A stretch of 64,000 nucleotides of DNA from Stenogyne calaminthoides (Eukaryota > Streptophyta > Magnoliopsida > Lamiales > Lamiaceae), in the NCBI GenBank assembly GCA_037126765.1, contig JBBCBC010000034.1, positions 20,148,691-20,212,690 on the forward strand. The letters run 5' to 3'. The stretch's first letter is position 1. Each line of letters opens with the position of its first letter. The position numbers and the translations under genes are program-made. This document shows positions 12,786-25,099 of this stretch, piece after piece. The notes beneath the pieces are model-generated. The model made no database searches and had not been told where the DNA came from. It was given only the letters and a program-made list of their open reading frames with translations.

Positions 12786-14630
12786 TGTTGGGATTATCTT
12801 GAAAAGTATGCTTTTTACTTTGTATAATCGGCGAATTTTCGGACTTATTTCTTTGAAATAAATTGTTTTATCGATGCTTTAAATATGATTGAATGTTATA
12901 TATATTTCTTTGCATAAGCATTTCAATAATTCGTACATGTTACACTGTAGTTAATTTAGTGATACCAGATCACAGAAGATTAAATTAACAGTCCCTTATA
13001 ACTAAAAGTACCCCATTCACGACCTAGATGGAAATGAACAACCATCGCGAAAGGTTGAGGTGTAAGGCTCATATTGGTTTGTCTTGACCAAGAGATTACA
13101 CTAGTGCATGGTGATCTTGTTGAATAGGACCCTCTGAGGAGGATAAGTTCTTGAAGCTGAACAAGGAAGAATTAGACCTCAGTGGTTCGTTGTTTCTTAA
13201 CCTTCGTCCCTTAAATAGGATCACGTGGGATTGGTAACTATTGCTTTGACTTATCATGGGTAGCGAATCAGAGAGAGATTCAATACTTTTTATCTTGGGC
13301 AATATTATTGATCACATGTGATTGCTAAGATTTAATCTGAAGAATCGTGTGCAAGCACGCTTGTTTGATTTGCCCCCTTGGGGGAGGTTCATAAGTTTTA
13401 TCACACCAAATCTTGCAAGTGGAATTAGTTTCGGTATGGATAATAATGTTGAACCGTTCCTCGACCAAGGACAAAAGATATTAATTAACGGAAAAGTTAT
13501 TTTGGTGGCTTGAATTAATTAATGGGCTAGATAATCTTAAACACGAAAAATAATGACCATGAGCCATATTGATAATATGGGTTAAGATGGATAGTGCAAT
13601 ATTGATTATGTAGTGGGATTAATTAATATTTATGGGCTTGAATTATATTGTGGCTCAATATTAGATATTCAAGATCCATTAGAAGGTCCAATCTTAATTC
13701 TCCTAAAGGCCCCCGAAAGGTAGCCCAACATATAGTCCAATAAGCGAAAAGGTGATTAAAATAAAATAAATATTGTTGCTTATATTTCCTCTAAATTTTC
13801 GAAAATTATGGATAAAAAGGAGAAAAGATTTTCTTTGAATTTTGTTATGGAATGAAGATATGTATTCTTGGAATACAAGATTATCTCATTAAATTCAAGA
13901 AATCTCCCTTGGTTATTCATAGTGATATTTCAAATTTTTTTTTGAAAATAGAGGGCAAGAAAGATTTTCTTGATTTTTCTTGAAAAAATATTATGGAAGA
14001 TATGTATTTCTTGAAATACAAGAATATCTCATAAATTCAAGAAGATCCAAATCTTGGATTCTTGCACACTCAAATTTTTGAAAATAATGCCATATTATAG
14101 AGGAGGTGGAATTTTGTGGAATATTTTAATTATGGGAAAAAGAATATATGAGATATATTCAAGATTTCTTGGTGACCAAGAAAAGTCTTTTCCCACATTG
14201 AAATATCACATAAATTTCATCCACCCTCCCTCCTATAAATAGGGGATGATTAGTTCATTCCCAAGTACAATTCCATGTGCTGGAAATATTAGCAAATCCA
14301 CATAAGTGGTGCAACAAAGTTTATTTTTTCCTTTTGTTAATTGTTCGCGAGTATCCTTCCACCGGATTGTCGAGCAAGGGCTAAGGGAATACTTGGAAAG
14401 TCCTTTTGGTTAGTCCATCCGACCAAAGCCCTTTGCCATCCGAGAGAGGTGCGTTTACGTAAACCCGTAGATTCGCGTCGTGGGTTTTACGTGGCTTTTA
14501 TATGCATGATATGTTGTTGCAATTATTATTTGAATTGATATAGGATTAATTCATGCTAGTAATAATTAATGAATTAAATTTGTATTTAAATATTCACCCC
14601 GAATAGATCTGTGCAACTCATTCCCCAACA
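12786..14630 (+). repeat. 3' LTR of Copia-2
   Basis: Starts TGTTGGGATTATC and ends TTCCCCAACA; TATA box at 14234-14241. Followed by the TCCTG duplication and then Sire-1 sequence. 1845 bp against 1829 bp in the 5' LTR. Confidence 0.93.
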
Positions 14631-14635
14631 TCCTG

Positions 14636-16878
14636 TGCATGAGTGTCAGCCTTAGCATGAACATGAGCCTTAGAGTTCTTCTTGGGTTCAGGCCTTTTGT
14701 TCAAGTGCCTTAGCTTTGGTGCTTGTTGGTCTCTGTCTCTCTGTGACTTGGGTTCAGGAAATCTTTACCCTTAGGCAAGTGAGGTTTAGGTTGCCTGTAC
14801 TGAAATTGGGGTCTTTCAGTAATCTCGAGGACTTGGTTTTTTCAGTTGAGAGTATCTCTGTTGAGTGTTTCTCTTCTGAAAATTCCTCTGATGGTTCAAT
14901 CTGAATCTCTTGAGGTTGGTATTCTTAGCACAGGGCTTTGAAATCTTCGGGCGAAAATTTCCTACCGAGTGTTAGGGTTTTCTAGCCTTTTCCCGAGGTT
15001 TGGGCTTTCTCCCTGAACCTTGATTTTTACGAAACCATAGGTCATTTACCCTTGTCTAAAACTCGGGCGGTTCTTGAGAAGAAGATTAGATGTATTTGAT
15101 TTAACAAAAAAGCCGATCTTGGTCTTTACTACTAGAAGCGACATTGAGAAGACCTTGTGAGGTTCCCCCTGGAATGTATCCCAATCCAACTTTTATAGTT
15201 GCAGGTCTTTGATAACTCTGAATTTCATCTATTACTTTAGATGCAGAATTTAATAGAGCTAACTTTCTCACAAGACTATCCTCAAATTTCTTTAGAGTTC
15301 CATGCTTCTCAAAGAGGTCATTGAACTTCGATTCGATAAATTTGAATCTCTTTAGTGGATTTCTCTAATTTTCCATTCAGGATCTCTATCACCTTCTCTT
15401 TTTCTGAGAGTTATACTTTTAGAACATCCAGTTCATCAGTAGTTCCCATCAATTGAGAAGTGATCTCAGCATTTTTAGAGTCTTTCCACTTGATTCTCGT
15501 GATCGATTCATTGTTCTGCTCTTGAGTTTCAGTGAGTAGTTCTTGTAACACATAATAGTCCCTCATAAGATTCTCAAACGAATCCATCAGGTCAAAGTTA
15601 CTGTTTACAGTTGAACTTGAGAACTCATGTGCTTGTGTAGGAGCAACAACAGAGTTAGAAGAATTTACCTTCTTCTGACCATATAGCCAGACATTATCAC
15701 TCCATCCTTTCGAGAAAAAATCTCATCGAGGCTGGAACCTTCTTGAGAATGTTCTTCCTCTTCAGCAATCATAGCTTTCTTGCTGGAGATCTTCTTGTCT
15801 CTCTTGGCTTGTCTTTCCTTTCTTTCTTTAGCACTCAGCTCAGGACAGTCATATTTGAAGTGACCTTTCTTTTGACAGTTGTAGCATCTGTTGGCATCAT
15901 CATCCTGATCACTTTCCTCCTTGGTCTTAGAGTCCTTTTTTTTGGATGAGGATCCTTCAGCTTTGTGGTCCTTCATTTTCTTAGTGTATCTGTCCTCAGC
16001 TTCTGAGTTTCTCTTGTACCTGTGATTCCTGTAGTATTTCTTATATTTTCCATATCTGCTATTGAGTCTTTCAAACCTCCTTGCCATCAGTACTAGCTTA
16101 TCCTCTTGCTCATCCTGATTTCTGGCAAGTGATTTCTCAGACTCTCTAGACTTGCAGGATTTCTCTTTGGCTTTGAAAGCTACATTCTTGCTAGATGAAG
16201 AATCATCTTTGCTGTTAGATTTCTTAGTTTTCTTGTCAACCACAAACTCATAAGCTTTCAGTTCAGAGAAAACTTGTTGGTATGGCATGGAATCAATATT
16301 TTTGGTGTTTTCAATCACCACAACATGTATATCCCATTTCTTAGATAATCCTCTAAGAATTTTCAGTGTCACTTCTCTCTGTGGGTATCTTTTCCCAAGA
16401 GCACTCAGATCATTCATGATGCTAGTGAATCTGACCTCAAGTTTGTCAATGGATTCACCATCTTCCATTTCAAAGCTATCAAACTTTCCAATAGCAACAA
16501 AAAGTTTGTTTTCTTTAATATGATCTGTGCCTTGACACATAACAGCAAGTGTGTCCCATATTTCTTTTGCAGTTTCACAGTGAGAAATCATCCCCATAAC
16601 ACCATCATCAATAGTGTTATACAAAGTATCTTTAGCAATGTAGTCCAGATTGACTAACTTTTCTCTCGGGGAGTAAGTTGATCATCGCTTTGGAAATTCA
16701 TCTCTGGGATCATTCCTCTCAGTATCAGTGATTCGGGATTTACAACAGTAAATTTGAATGGTCCTTCAGGAAACCACTCTCCACATTCTTTCATGTTTTG
16801 AATACATATGAGCTGCATTCTCAATCTCCATAGATCATAGCTCTCAACAGAGAACATAGGAAGTTTCTTAGAAGGCAT
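14636..16878 (-). pseudogene. Sire-1 gag (broken)
   Basis: The minus-strand start is at 16878 (MPSKKLPMFSVESYDLW). The first 74 codons end at a frameshift near 16640, then a 319-codon open frame runs to 15665. It contains the gag polyprotein region (KEIWDTL, GESIDKLEVRFTSIMNDL), a lysine/glutamate-rich tail, and a zinc knuckle CYNCQKKGHFKYDC at about 15850-15890. The part from 15664 to 14636 continues as the degraded serine- and lysine-rich C-terminal region that leads to the protease fragment at 5080-5430. Gag packages the element RNA. Confidence 0.85.
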
Positions 16879-16990
16879 GATGGTCGAGCCTTGTAAGATA
16901 TCGACAAAACAGATCTATTCAAGAGACCACCAAAGTCTTTTCGGCAAATAGACTATGGCTACCAAAGCAAGTGGTCAAAATGAACCACCG

Positions 16991-17001
16991 CCTCGATACC
17001 A
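16991..17001 (-). promoter_or_regulatory. Primer binding site of Sire-1 (one base short)
   Basis: The reverse complement reads TGGTATCGAGG, against the usual copia initiator-tRNA(Met) site TGGTATCAGAGC, next to the LTR start at 17004. The position is right; the CAG step has become CG. Confidence 0.7.
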
Positions 17002-17003
17002 CT

Positions 17004-18825
17004 TGTTGGTCGGTGCTTAATGAGTCTCACACGTGTATGGGGGGGAATACACGTGTTCAAATGATTTTAAAACTTTTCTTTCATCGAGGTCGGATGGGCG
17101 GGAGTTATCGATAATTTTGCCTCGAGAAGACGGATTGCTACGAGTCAAAGTCCATCGAGACAATGATCCCGGCCGCTTCGAAGCTTGATTTGCTTAAACT
17201 GCATACTGATTTTTATCGAGAGATCCCGAGGAGCTTGGATCGGATAATTATCTTCTTGAACCCTCGATGAGAGAGTTAGTTCGATTTGGTAACTATCTGT
17301 TTTTAGCTACTCAAGTGTGTGGAATGGTTGGCCCTAAGTTTATACTCGTTTTAGCTTTCTTTGAAAATCTTTCCTTCGATAAAACAGTGATTAAGGCTGT
17401 GATCAATTTGATGCAAATTCAGTGGATTGGTTCCAACTGAATATCAGTGAAATATGCTTTCAGTGAAAAACATGCAACAGATAATAATGCAGTACAGAAA
17501 GCAAACAACACAACAATTATAGTGGTTCAGAGACTCAAGCTCCTACGTCCACTCTCTCTGATCTTCAGAGAAATTCCTTAACCACTTCCTAAAGCTTTGG
17601 GCTAACTCATCAGTAGCTTACTCACTTTTTTCTACCTTGAGTTTTAAGGTGACTCACTGCAAACTTACTAACTCAAACACACACAAGTGTTCGACTACCA
17701 CAAGTAGCTTACTAACTTCTTTCTCTAGAGTTTTCCGCTAACTTCATCGTAGCTTACTAACTCTTTACAACTCTAACTCACCAAACAAATCACACACAAA
17801 CTACCTTAACAAAGGGTTTGGGTTTTGGGTTGGTTTCTAACTAGGGTGAGATATCCTTTACAATAAGAATAGATGTAAAGGCTAGGATATCTCTTATAAG
17901 CTTTGAATATTTCTATCAATCTAGGCTTAGAATAGTGAGCTCTCTCCAATGTGAAACACTTGGGAAATTCTAGGGTTTTCAAGTGCTTCAATTTGCAATA
18001 ATACGAATGAGCTCTTGAGTTGCTTGAAATTTCCCATGACCTCTCAATGTAGAGGTCACTGGTATTTATAGGCAACCTTCACCAAGGTCACTCTTGAAAA
18101 ACTATCCGTTGGAGGAGATAGTATCAAGGGTTTCCTCTTCTGGTGTTTGATGAACGACTATATTTAGGGTTTGAACACCCCCTTGCATGTTTTAGGAAAT
18201 ATGCAGTCATGTAGCCAATCACCAATTTTTACAGTCTGGAACTTAGTACTACTAACATGATTGTGGTCCTGTCGCTTTTCAAATGTCGATAAAAATCTGA
18301 TGTTGTCTTCCCTCGATTGGTTCTTGTCTTCAGTGAATGTAGACAAATAAAACGGCTCTTTTTGGTCACTCTCTCTGAATGAGATAACCTGAAACAACAC
18401 TTAGACTTAGTTCATTTTGTCTGCATATGAATGTTTTGGGCAATATCTACTTTTCTGAATATTTGCGTTTTTCTCAGTTTTTGTAATCTTCAGATAGATA
18501 TTATTCAGTGCCTCTGAACATTCAAAGTTATCTTGAGTATTCGATATCTTCTTGAGTCTTCGAAGAACTCTTTGGGTCTTGATGTCTTTACGAGTCTTGA
18601 TGTCTTTGATGACATCTTGAGTCTTGATGTCTTGATTACTTCTTGAGTCTTGATGTCTTCAAAAATCTAACCTGATCTATATCTTCTAACTATACATGGT
18701 GCAGATAACTTCCTGAACAATCTATACTGAAACCTGACTCAGTCTATCAAGATTATCCTGAACATGTAATACTCGGGGGTTTTGGGATCTAATCAAAACT
18801 TCTTTATTAAATTCATCTCCCAACA
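17004..18825 (-). repeat. 5' LTR of Sire-1 (B family)
   Basis: 1822 bp, TGTTGGT...CCCAACA, minus-oriented with TATA box (TATTTATA on plus) at 18063-18070. It is followed by GACCT (18826-18830) and the interrupted Copia-1 integrase. A same-family LTR in plus orientation begins at 62874. Confidence 0.85.
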
Positions 18826-19700
18826 GACCTTACCACTTCTAAAAGCGTTCTGTTTCTTTGTTCTGCAATCCCGTTTTGTTGAGGGGTACCAGGTGCAGTC
18901 AACTGGGATGCAATCCCTTCATCCGACAGGTAGTTCAAAAATTCATCACTGAGGTATTTGCCTCCATGATCAGATCGTAGAAACTTGATACTCTTCTCCT
19001 TATGATTCTCTGCTTGAGCCTTAAATTCTTTGAATTTATCAAAGGTCTCAAATTTATGCTTCATTAGGAAAATGTATCCATAGCGCGAGTAATCATCGAT
19101 AAACATAATGAAATACTCGTAGCCACCTCGAGCTTTGATTTGCATTGGACCACACACGTCGGTGTGAAGGATCTCTAACACTTATTTAGCTCTAAGCTCC
19201 TTGGCTCCAAATGCCCTCTTGGTCATTTTGTCCACCAAACATGATTCGCAAGTTGGAAATGGTTCAATCAGGAGGGACTACAATGAACCATCTTGGACCA
19301 ACCTTTGGATCCTTTTTGGGTTAATATGACCTAATCTTAGGTGCCTAAGAAGTGTCTCGTTCACGTCAGTCGAACGTTTTCTTTTATTACTTGAAATAGT
19401 AGATGTGTTATAGGATGCATTCTGTGAGTGATGTGCACAGTTAATAATATAGAGATTGTTCCTTAAAGTTCCATGACAGATAACCACATCGTTACGAAAA
19501 ACAGTAACATGTTTATTAAAACGAACATAATATCTATCAACAAATAGTTTGGAAACAGAAATAAGGTTTTTACGAAAAAAATAGGAACATAAAGAACATC
19601 TCTTAAAATTAAACTCTTGTCTTCAAAAGACAGGTGCACGTCTCCCACTACTTCAGCTGCCACTCTCGTAGCATCGCGTAGCGTGATGAGGATCTCACTC
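18826..19700 (-). pseudogene. Copia-1 integrase, 5' part (cut by Sire-1)
   Basis: The minus strand reads the pre-integrase zinc region at 19278-19400 (LLRHLRLGHINPKRIQRL) and the integrase core at 18826-19181 with the three catalytic positions visible: D in HTDVCGP, D in LRSDHGGKY, and E in NGIAEQRNRTLLE. The integrase would insert element DNA in the nucleus. The reading stops at 18826 where Sire-1 begins. A frame change separates 19181 from 19278. Confidence 0.85.
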
Positions 19701-19729
19701 TCACTTAGTTGTCGGGTCCGCTTGAACCC

Positions 19730-20586
19730 CTATAAAGTGAAACAAACATGATCAGTGGACCCTGTATCCATTACCCACGAATGGGTAGCATACGCTGCTA
19801 AACAAGTTTCAACAACTAGTGCGTGAGAATTACCTTTCTTTCCATTCCGCTTGGGTTTGGAACATGCCGATTTCCTGTGTCCTTTTTCACAGCAGTTGAA
19901 ACACTTTCCTTTTGGTTTCTTCTGGATTTTTAACCAACTGACTACCTTACCTTTACCTTTCTTACTAGGGGTTCTACTTTGGATCTGACTGTTCTTCTTC
20001 TCTATGATCTTGCCTTCCACTGGCCTAGATCTTGAGAGAAGTTTCTTAGTCACCGAAGCTTCGTCCTCTTGTCCCAAATGTTTCTCTATCGTCTCCAAAA
20101 CCTCTTGTAGAGTATCCATAGTAAACATGTGATCGCTCATCACAAAACTACAGTAGAACTCATTAAAGGATCTTGGAAGAGTTAGGAACAAGAATTCGAT
20201 TTGAGCTCCATTGCAATACTTAGTACCGAGGTAAGCAAGTTTTTCAAAATGGCGCCTGACTTTGAGAACATGATCCCTCACAGGTGTTCCCTCCGTCATC
20301 TCGCAGCTGACTCAACACCCTCATGAATGTGTCTTAAATCATAAGACAATGAAGTCAAGATTATGCACTTCATTGATTCGTTGGCCTGCTCCCAGATTTC
20401 ATACACAGATCTCTCCGCATTTGATGACCCTTCAGTAAGTTTCTCAGGTTTGGATCCGCCAAGAACCTAATGGTGTTGTTGCGCAGTGAGGACAAATTTC
20501 ATGTTTCTTTTCCAAATTACATAGTTTTCACCAGTAAGTTGATGTTCTTTGAGCATATATTTCAGTGGATTAAAAGGTTGCGACAT
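19730..20586 (-). pseudogene. Copia-1 gag and protease start (broken)
   Basis: The gag start at 20586 (MSQPFNPL) was chosen because Copia-2 has the same start in the same context. The N-terminal part is broken between 20467 and 20299; 190 codons then stay open to 19730, including zinc knuckle CFNCCEKGHRKSAC at about 19870-19910 and the protease active site WVMDTGSTDHVC near 19750 (D-T-G intact). The protease frame is lost after 19730. Confidence 0.85.
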
Positions 20587-22040
20587 GATGATACTGAAAA
20601 TAAACATACAGCTTGTGTCAATGTCCGGATCAACACAAAGAAAATCAGATAATTCGATCACATGATTCATATTGAAATCTCGAAAAAATATGATCATGCA
20701 TCGGCCAACATCTCAAAACAATTTTAAATGAGCCTCTTGGGAGGGTCATCATTTAAATCACATTCAAGCAGGTTACAAACAAGAATAGTTACAAACCTTT
20801 AATTTTTAAAACAAATTAATAGTTGGCTCCCACTTGACCAATATAAAATTGATAGGGACTTCGGCGAAGTATATACATATCAATTTTATACCTAAGTAAT
20901 AACCATGATTAAATACAGAATTACTACTTCATTTTGATCGAGCCTCTTGGGAGGGTCATCGTCGCCACTAATAATAATTCACAATCATCCTTTTGAGAAT
21001 TTATTCATATGAAAGCTTTCTTTTGGCCGTCCCTTAGGAGAATTTCTCCAAAAGATTTCACAAATAAATAAATCATGGAGGTCAAAATTAATTCGATTCA
21101 AAATCGAATTAATTGTTTAAAACATACTTAGTAATTTTTGAATTTGAGATTTTTCGTTGGGCAATTCTCATGCAAACACATTTAAACAAATTAAATAAAG
21201 CATAAGAAAATACAACAATAAATCAAGCAAAGCAGAAAATAAACATATTGGGCACAAATTATCCAACTGCCATGGTTTGATTTTCCTTGGCTTGACTTTG
21301 AAGAAACGTCGTCTTGAATTTCTTCCACTAGTTCATCTCGAAATTTTTTTTGTCTCGAAGCGCCACGCCAAGCAGCTCGCAGCCAGGATGCACGCCCCCC
21401 ACTTGGCCGAGCGACCGCGCCCGTGCGCCAAGGTGCAGTGTGCGTCGTCCCATCTCCTCGGCAGCATCGGCATGCAACGGGCGAGTCACGCCCATGCACG
21501 CACGCGCGTTTGCCCGTCGCTCGGCCTCGCCGATCTGCATCCACCCCCCAGCGTCAGCGTCCAGACCGCCACCTTGCGACGCCCTTGCGGCCCTCGATCC
21601 CGTGGGTCCAGCCCCTTGGCCATCTGCGCCCGTGTCGCTTAACTTATCATCGCGCGCTGCCTCGCCAGCGCGTTTTGTGCGATGCACGTTGCCCGTGCAC
21701 GGTTTTCGAATCTCATCTTTAATCCGCGTCTTCCTCTTCAATCCGGTTATAATTTATTTAATAAAAATAAATAAACCTATGATCTAGACTAGTCTATTGC
21801 ATTGAACAAATCAAATAGCCTAAACTACTCGTGGATTTTCTCACGAGAAAAATAAATTCGAACGAGTCGAATTGAAAACCAATCACATGCATGAATAAAT
21901 AAACACATTAAATACCATGACAATTGGATACCTGGAAAAAAGATCTAGCAATTCTACTATCCAATTTTCAATTTAATGGCCAACATAATTTAAATAATAA
22001 TTTAAAAGTCGAAGCTCGAAACCGAAGCTCTGATACCAGT
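20587..22040 (-). other. Copia-1 leader with a GC-rich island and primer site
   Basis: About 1.45 kb between gag and the 5' LTR. The copia primer site (GCTCTGATACCA on plus) is intact at 22027-22038. 21340-21700 is far more GC-rich than its surroundings and opens overlapping frames on both strands; none resembles a known family and Copia-2 carries a shorter, different patch at the same place, so I treat this as non-coding leader. Confidence 0.75.
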
Positions 22041-23763
22041 TGTTGGGAAATATGGGGTGCCCTGATCTATTCGAGATGAATTTAGACACATATTTAAATT
22101 AATCAATTAATTACTAACATGAATTAATCCTAAATCAATTCAACATAATAATTAAACAAACAATTTAGCAACATGCGTGCACGTAATCCACGTAAATCCT
22201 AAGCATGCGGAATCTAGGAGTTACGAGAATACATACCTCTCGTAGAGACAACCGTTGAGATGATGGATCAACCCAAAGTGCCTTCTCAAATATATTCCAC
22301 GTCCACGAATGTAATCCGGTGGGAGGATTCTCAACGAACGATTTTAATAAAGGAGAAAATAAAATTATTTGCCACCATCTTTGTGGATTTCGAATTTTTT
22401 CAACATGTGGAATTGCATTGAGGATGAAACATTCATCCCCTATTTATAGGACAAGAGGGGGGGAGGGGGAGAAAATTTTGACCTAATTGGGTCATTGGAA
22501 TATTTCATTGCTTCTTCCTCAAGATACAATCTTGAATATATCCAATATATTATATATCCCAAAATATCTCCCAACAAAATCTTATCCTCCTTTCTTGCTC
22601 CTTATTTTCAAAAATTGCACATAAGTAGGGAAGAAATAAGATCTTTTTCCTTTCTTGAATTTATGGGCTAAACTTGTATCTCAAGAATACTTATTTCATA
22701 AAATCTTTCCAAGAAAATCAAGAAAAAATCTTTTTCTCTCTCCTACCCATTTTTTCGAAAATAATTATGGAAAAATAGGCAAAATATTTTCTTCTCCTTT
22801 TCATTAATTGGACTTTAATTTGGGCTATTTGAGGGGTCTTTAGGATAATTAAGATTGGACCTCCAATGGGCTATGAAACTTTAATATTAAGCCAAATATT
22901 ATCCAAGCCCATTAATATTAATTTATTCCACTATAAAATTAATTTTGAACTATCCATCTTAACCCATATTACGATATCACAATAACATGGCTCCCAGTCA
23001 TTATTTCCAGTGTTTAAAATTATCTTAGTCCACTAATTAATTAAGCCACTGAACAGGCTTTATATTAATTAATATCTTTGTCCTTGGAGTAAAGACAGCT
23101 CAACATTATTATCCATACCGGAAATAAATTTTCACTTGCAAGATTTGGTATGACAAAGATTCTGAGCCCACCAAGGGGACAAATTAAGCAAGCTGTACTT
23201 GCACACGATTCTCCATATTAAATCTTAGCAATCGTCATGTAACTAATAATATTGCGCAAGATATAAGGTATAGAATCGCGTTGATTCTCTTCCCATCATA
23301 AGTCAAAGCAATAGTTATTAATTTCACACGATCCTATTTAAGGAGCGGAGATTAAGAAATAACGAACCACTGAGGTCTAATTCTTGTATATTCAGTACCG
23401 AAGAATTTATCCTCCTGTAGGTCTTATTCAGCGCATCATAATGCACTAGTGTAATCTCTTGGTCAAGACAAGTCAATCTGAGCCTTACACTTCAGCCTTT
23501 CATGATGGATGGTTCATTTCCATCTGGGTTGTGAATTTGTACTTAATTACAAGGAACTGTTAATTTGATCTTCTTTGATCTGGTATCACCAAATTAACTA
23601 AAATGTAATACTTACTTACTTATTGAACAGGTTTGCAACAAATATATATAACATTCATTCATATTTAATGCAACAGTGATTAATAATTTATTTCAGTAAA
23701 TAAATAAGAAATTCAGTTTGGTTATACAAAGTAAAAAACATACTTTCCAGTATAACCCCAACA
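22041..23763 (-). repeat. 5' LTR of Copia-1
   Basis: 1723 bp, TGTTGGGAAATATG...CCCCAACA. Minus-oriented TATA box (TATTTATA on plus) at 22441-22448. The target duplication would be AAATC at 23764-23768; its partner is outside the window. Confidence 0.9.
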
Positions 23764-24990
23764 AAATCCACATCTCACAGGATGTGTTAATCTATTACAT
23801 ATGATTACACTTTGTCAGGAATTTTTACAGATGAGATTAGTTACAGTTTACAGAATATGTATTGCTTTTTGTCGATAGATAACTATCGAGTATTTGAGCT
23901 AGTCTCCAGTTCTTCGCCTGAAGTAGAGCGAGCATGAGCTTCTGACTTCTCGTCCGGGTTCATAGTATGGAAATGCTCGGAAGATGCCTTAACCTCTTTG
24001 TCTCACTCTTTAACTCTAACCTCCACGCACTAGAGCAGCAGCAACAGTAGTGGGTGCTTTTAGTGCAAGCTGTGATTATGTGGCTAAATGCCGCCCTGAG
24101 CATGTGGCGAGCAATCTTACTCTCTTTGATGTGGTTCGAGCAGAGGCATCTGTTCATCATCCTTTCGCTATCTGCTCGCACCAACTTCTCCCCTAGCCAG
24201 TGCATCCGAGTATCTGTCTGTGCCAATCGCTGATGCCTGAGCATCAGCGTTGGCATGCTGCCTAGTGAGAGTGCGTCAGAGCACCATCTCCTGGGAGGAG
24301 ATTGTGGGGATGCGAGGGGAACTTGTGATCGATTCCTGCGTAAGCAGTCGTGGGTGTGAGGTTGAAATAGTGACCCTGTCGAGCAGATGGTGCTCGAGGC
24401 AAGCAGACGTTGTGCTCGGGGCGAACACCTGTAGTTCGAAAGAAGATATTTTGCTCGATTTGGACTTGCTTTTCCAAATTGAAGCCAAAATATTTTGCTT
24501 CGCCGTAGGGATGTGAGATATGGGGCTCGTACCAGAGTCGAAAACAAGGGACATGACTGAGTCAGCGAAGAAAATGTTGTACCCAGTGATGTTAGTTACG
24601 TCTAGAGGCATACCAAACCTGCCGCTTTATCGTCGGCTGTTGGATCTGGTGAATACAGATTTAGGGGCATGTGACTTTCCTTCTTTGGTAGGGAAATCCT
24701 CTCTCTCCATTCTTTGGGCCATTTTTAGACCTATTTATACTAGTTCCCCAAGCAAGAGCTGGTGCCTCTTATCCACCTATTGTGTATCGATTGAGTGACA
24801 CGTGTTGTTGTTTTGCTGATATCTGTTTCCATTCCCAGTACAAGTGGAGGGGGAAAATACACGTATCTCTGCTGGAAACCACATGTACTCTCACATGTGT
24901 ATCTTCTCTACATGTATGGGGGATGTTGACACGCGTCTTGTAGATATAGTGACGTCTTGATGGTGTGTTTAGGTATCAAAGGATCTAGGG
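23764..24990 (-). repeat. Probable 3' LTR/3' untranslated part of Tat-1, cut by Copia-1
   Basis: No family is recognised in the open frames on either strand (for example 23960-24547 minus, 24250-24516 plus). In the minus sense there is a TATAAATAGG-like box at about 24728-24738 and a possible LTR start TGTCAACATCCCCC near 24922, just downstream of the Tat-1 pol end, so this is most simply the 3' LTR. It is rich in the hexamer TGCTCG/CGAGCA, like the rest of Tat-1. It does not visibly resemble the candidate 5' LTR at 50292-51130, which weakens the call. Confidence 0.4.
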
Positions 24991-25099
24991 ACATTGTGTT
25001 CGACACCCTCTGCTCGGTCTTGCCTGGTCGCTATGTTTATCCTGGGCGACTCGTTCTTCTTGATCGCTTTGTTCATCCCGAGTAAATCATTTATTTATG

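Larger units (their letters stand above)
5436..14630 (+). mobile_element. Copia-2, full-length Ty1/copia retrotransposon (A family)
   Basis: A 9195-bp plus-strand element with two LTRs (5436-7264 and 12786-14630), a TCCTG target duplication, gag from 8749, and pol in the copia order protease, integrase, reverse transcriptase, RNase H up to about 12695. It is inserted in Sire-1. The organisation matches Copia-1. The coding region carries many frameshifts and stops, the protease triad is altered, and the primer site has lost bases, so this copy cannot be autonomous as written. Confidence 0.93.
5080..18825 (-). mobile_element. Sire-1, Sirevirus-like copia element, partial and interrupted
   Basis: A minus-strand element. 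From right to left: 5' LTR 17004-18825, degenerate primer site 16991-17001, gag 14636-16878, and, after the Copia-2 insertion, protease fragment 5080-5430. Integrase, reverse transcriptase, RNase H and 3' LTR are not visible; an A-family LTR takes over at 5079 and the gap follows. The long gag with a zinc knuckle and acidic/lysine-rich tail, and LTRs near 1.8 kb, fit the Sirevirus group. Confidence 0.75.
1..23763 (-). mobile_element. Copia-1, Ty1/copia retrotransposon (A family), interrupted
   Basis: A minus-strand copia element. Reading from the right: 5' LTR 22041-23763, primer site 22027-22038, leader, gag, protease and integrase down to 18826, then a break caused by Sire-1 and the assembly gap, then reverse transcriptase, RNase H and 3' LTR on the left. 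The integrase reading stops at 18826 exactly where the Sire-1 LTR ends, so Sire-1 inserted there (one copy of the target duplication, GACCT, is at 18826-18830; the other should lie in or beyond the gap). The rest of the integrase is not seen and may be in the gap. All coding parts carry frameshifts. Confidence 0.8.

Noticed and set aside
21328..21787. Overlapping open frames of 99-145 codons on both strands
   Set aside because: They lie in the GC-rich leader of Copia-1, have no family likeness, and the sister element lacks them.
23960..24547. 195-codon minus-strand open frame
   Set aside because: Low-complexity composition, no recognised domain, and it lies in a probable LTR/3' region of Tat-1.
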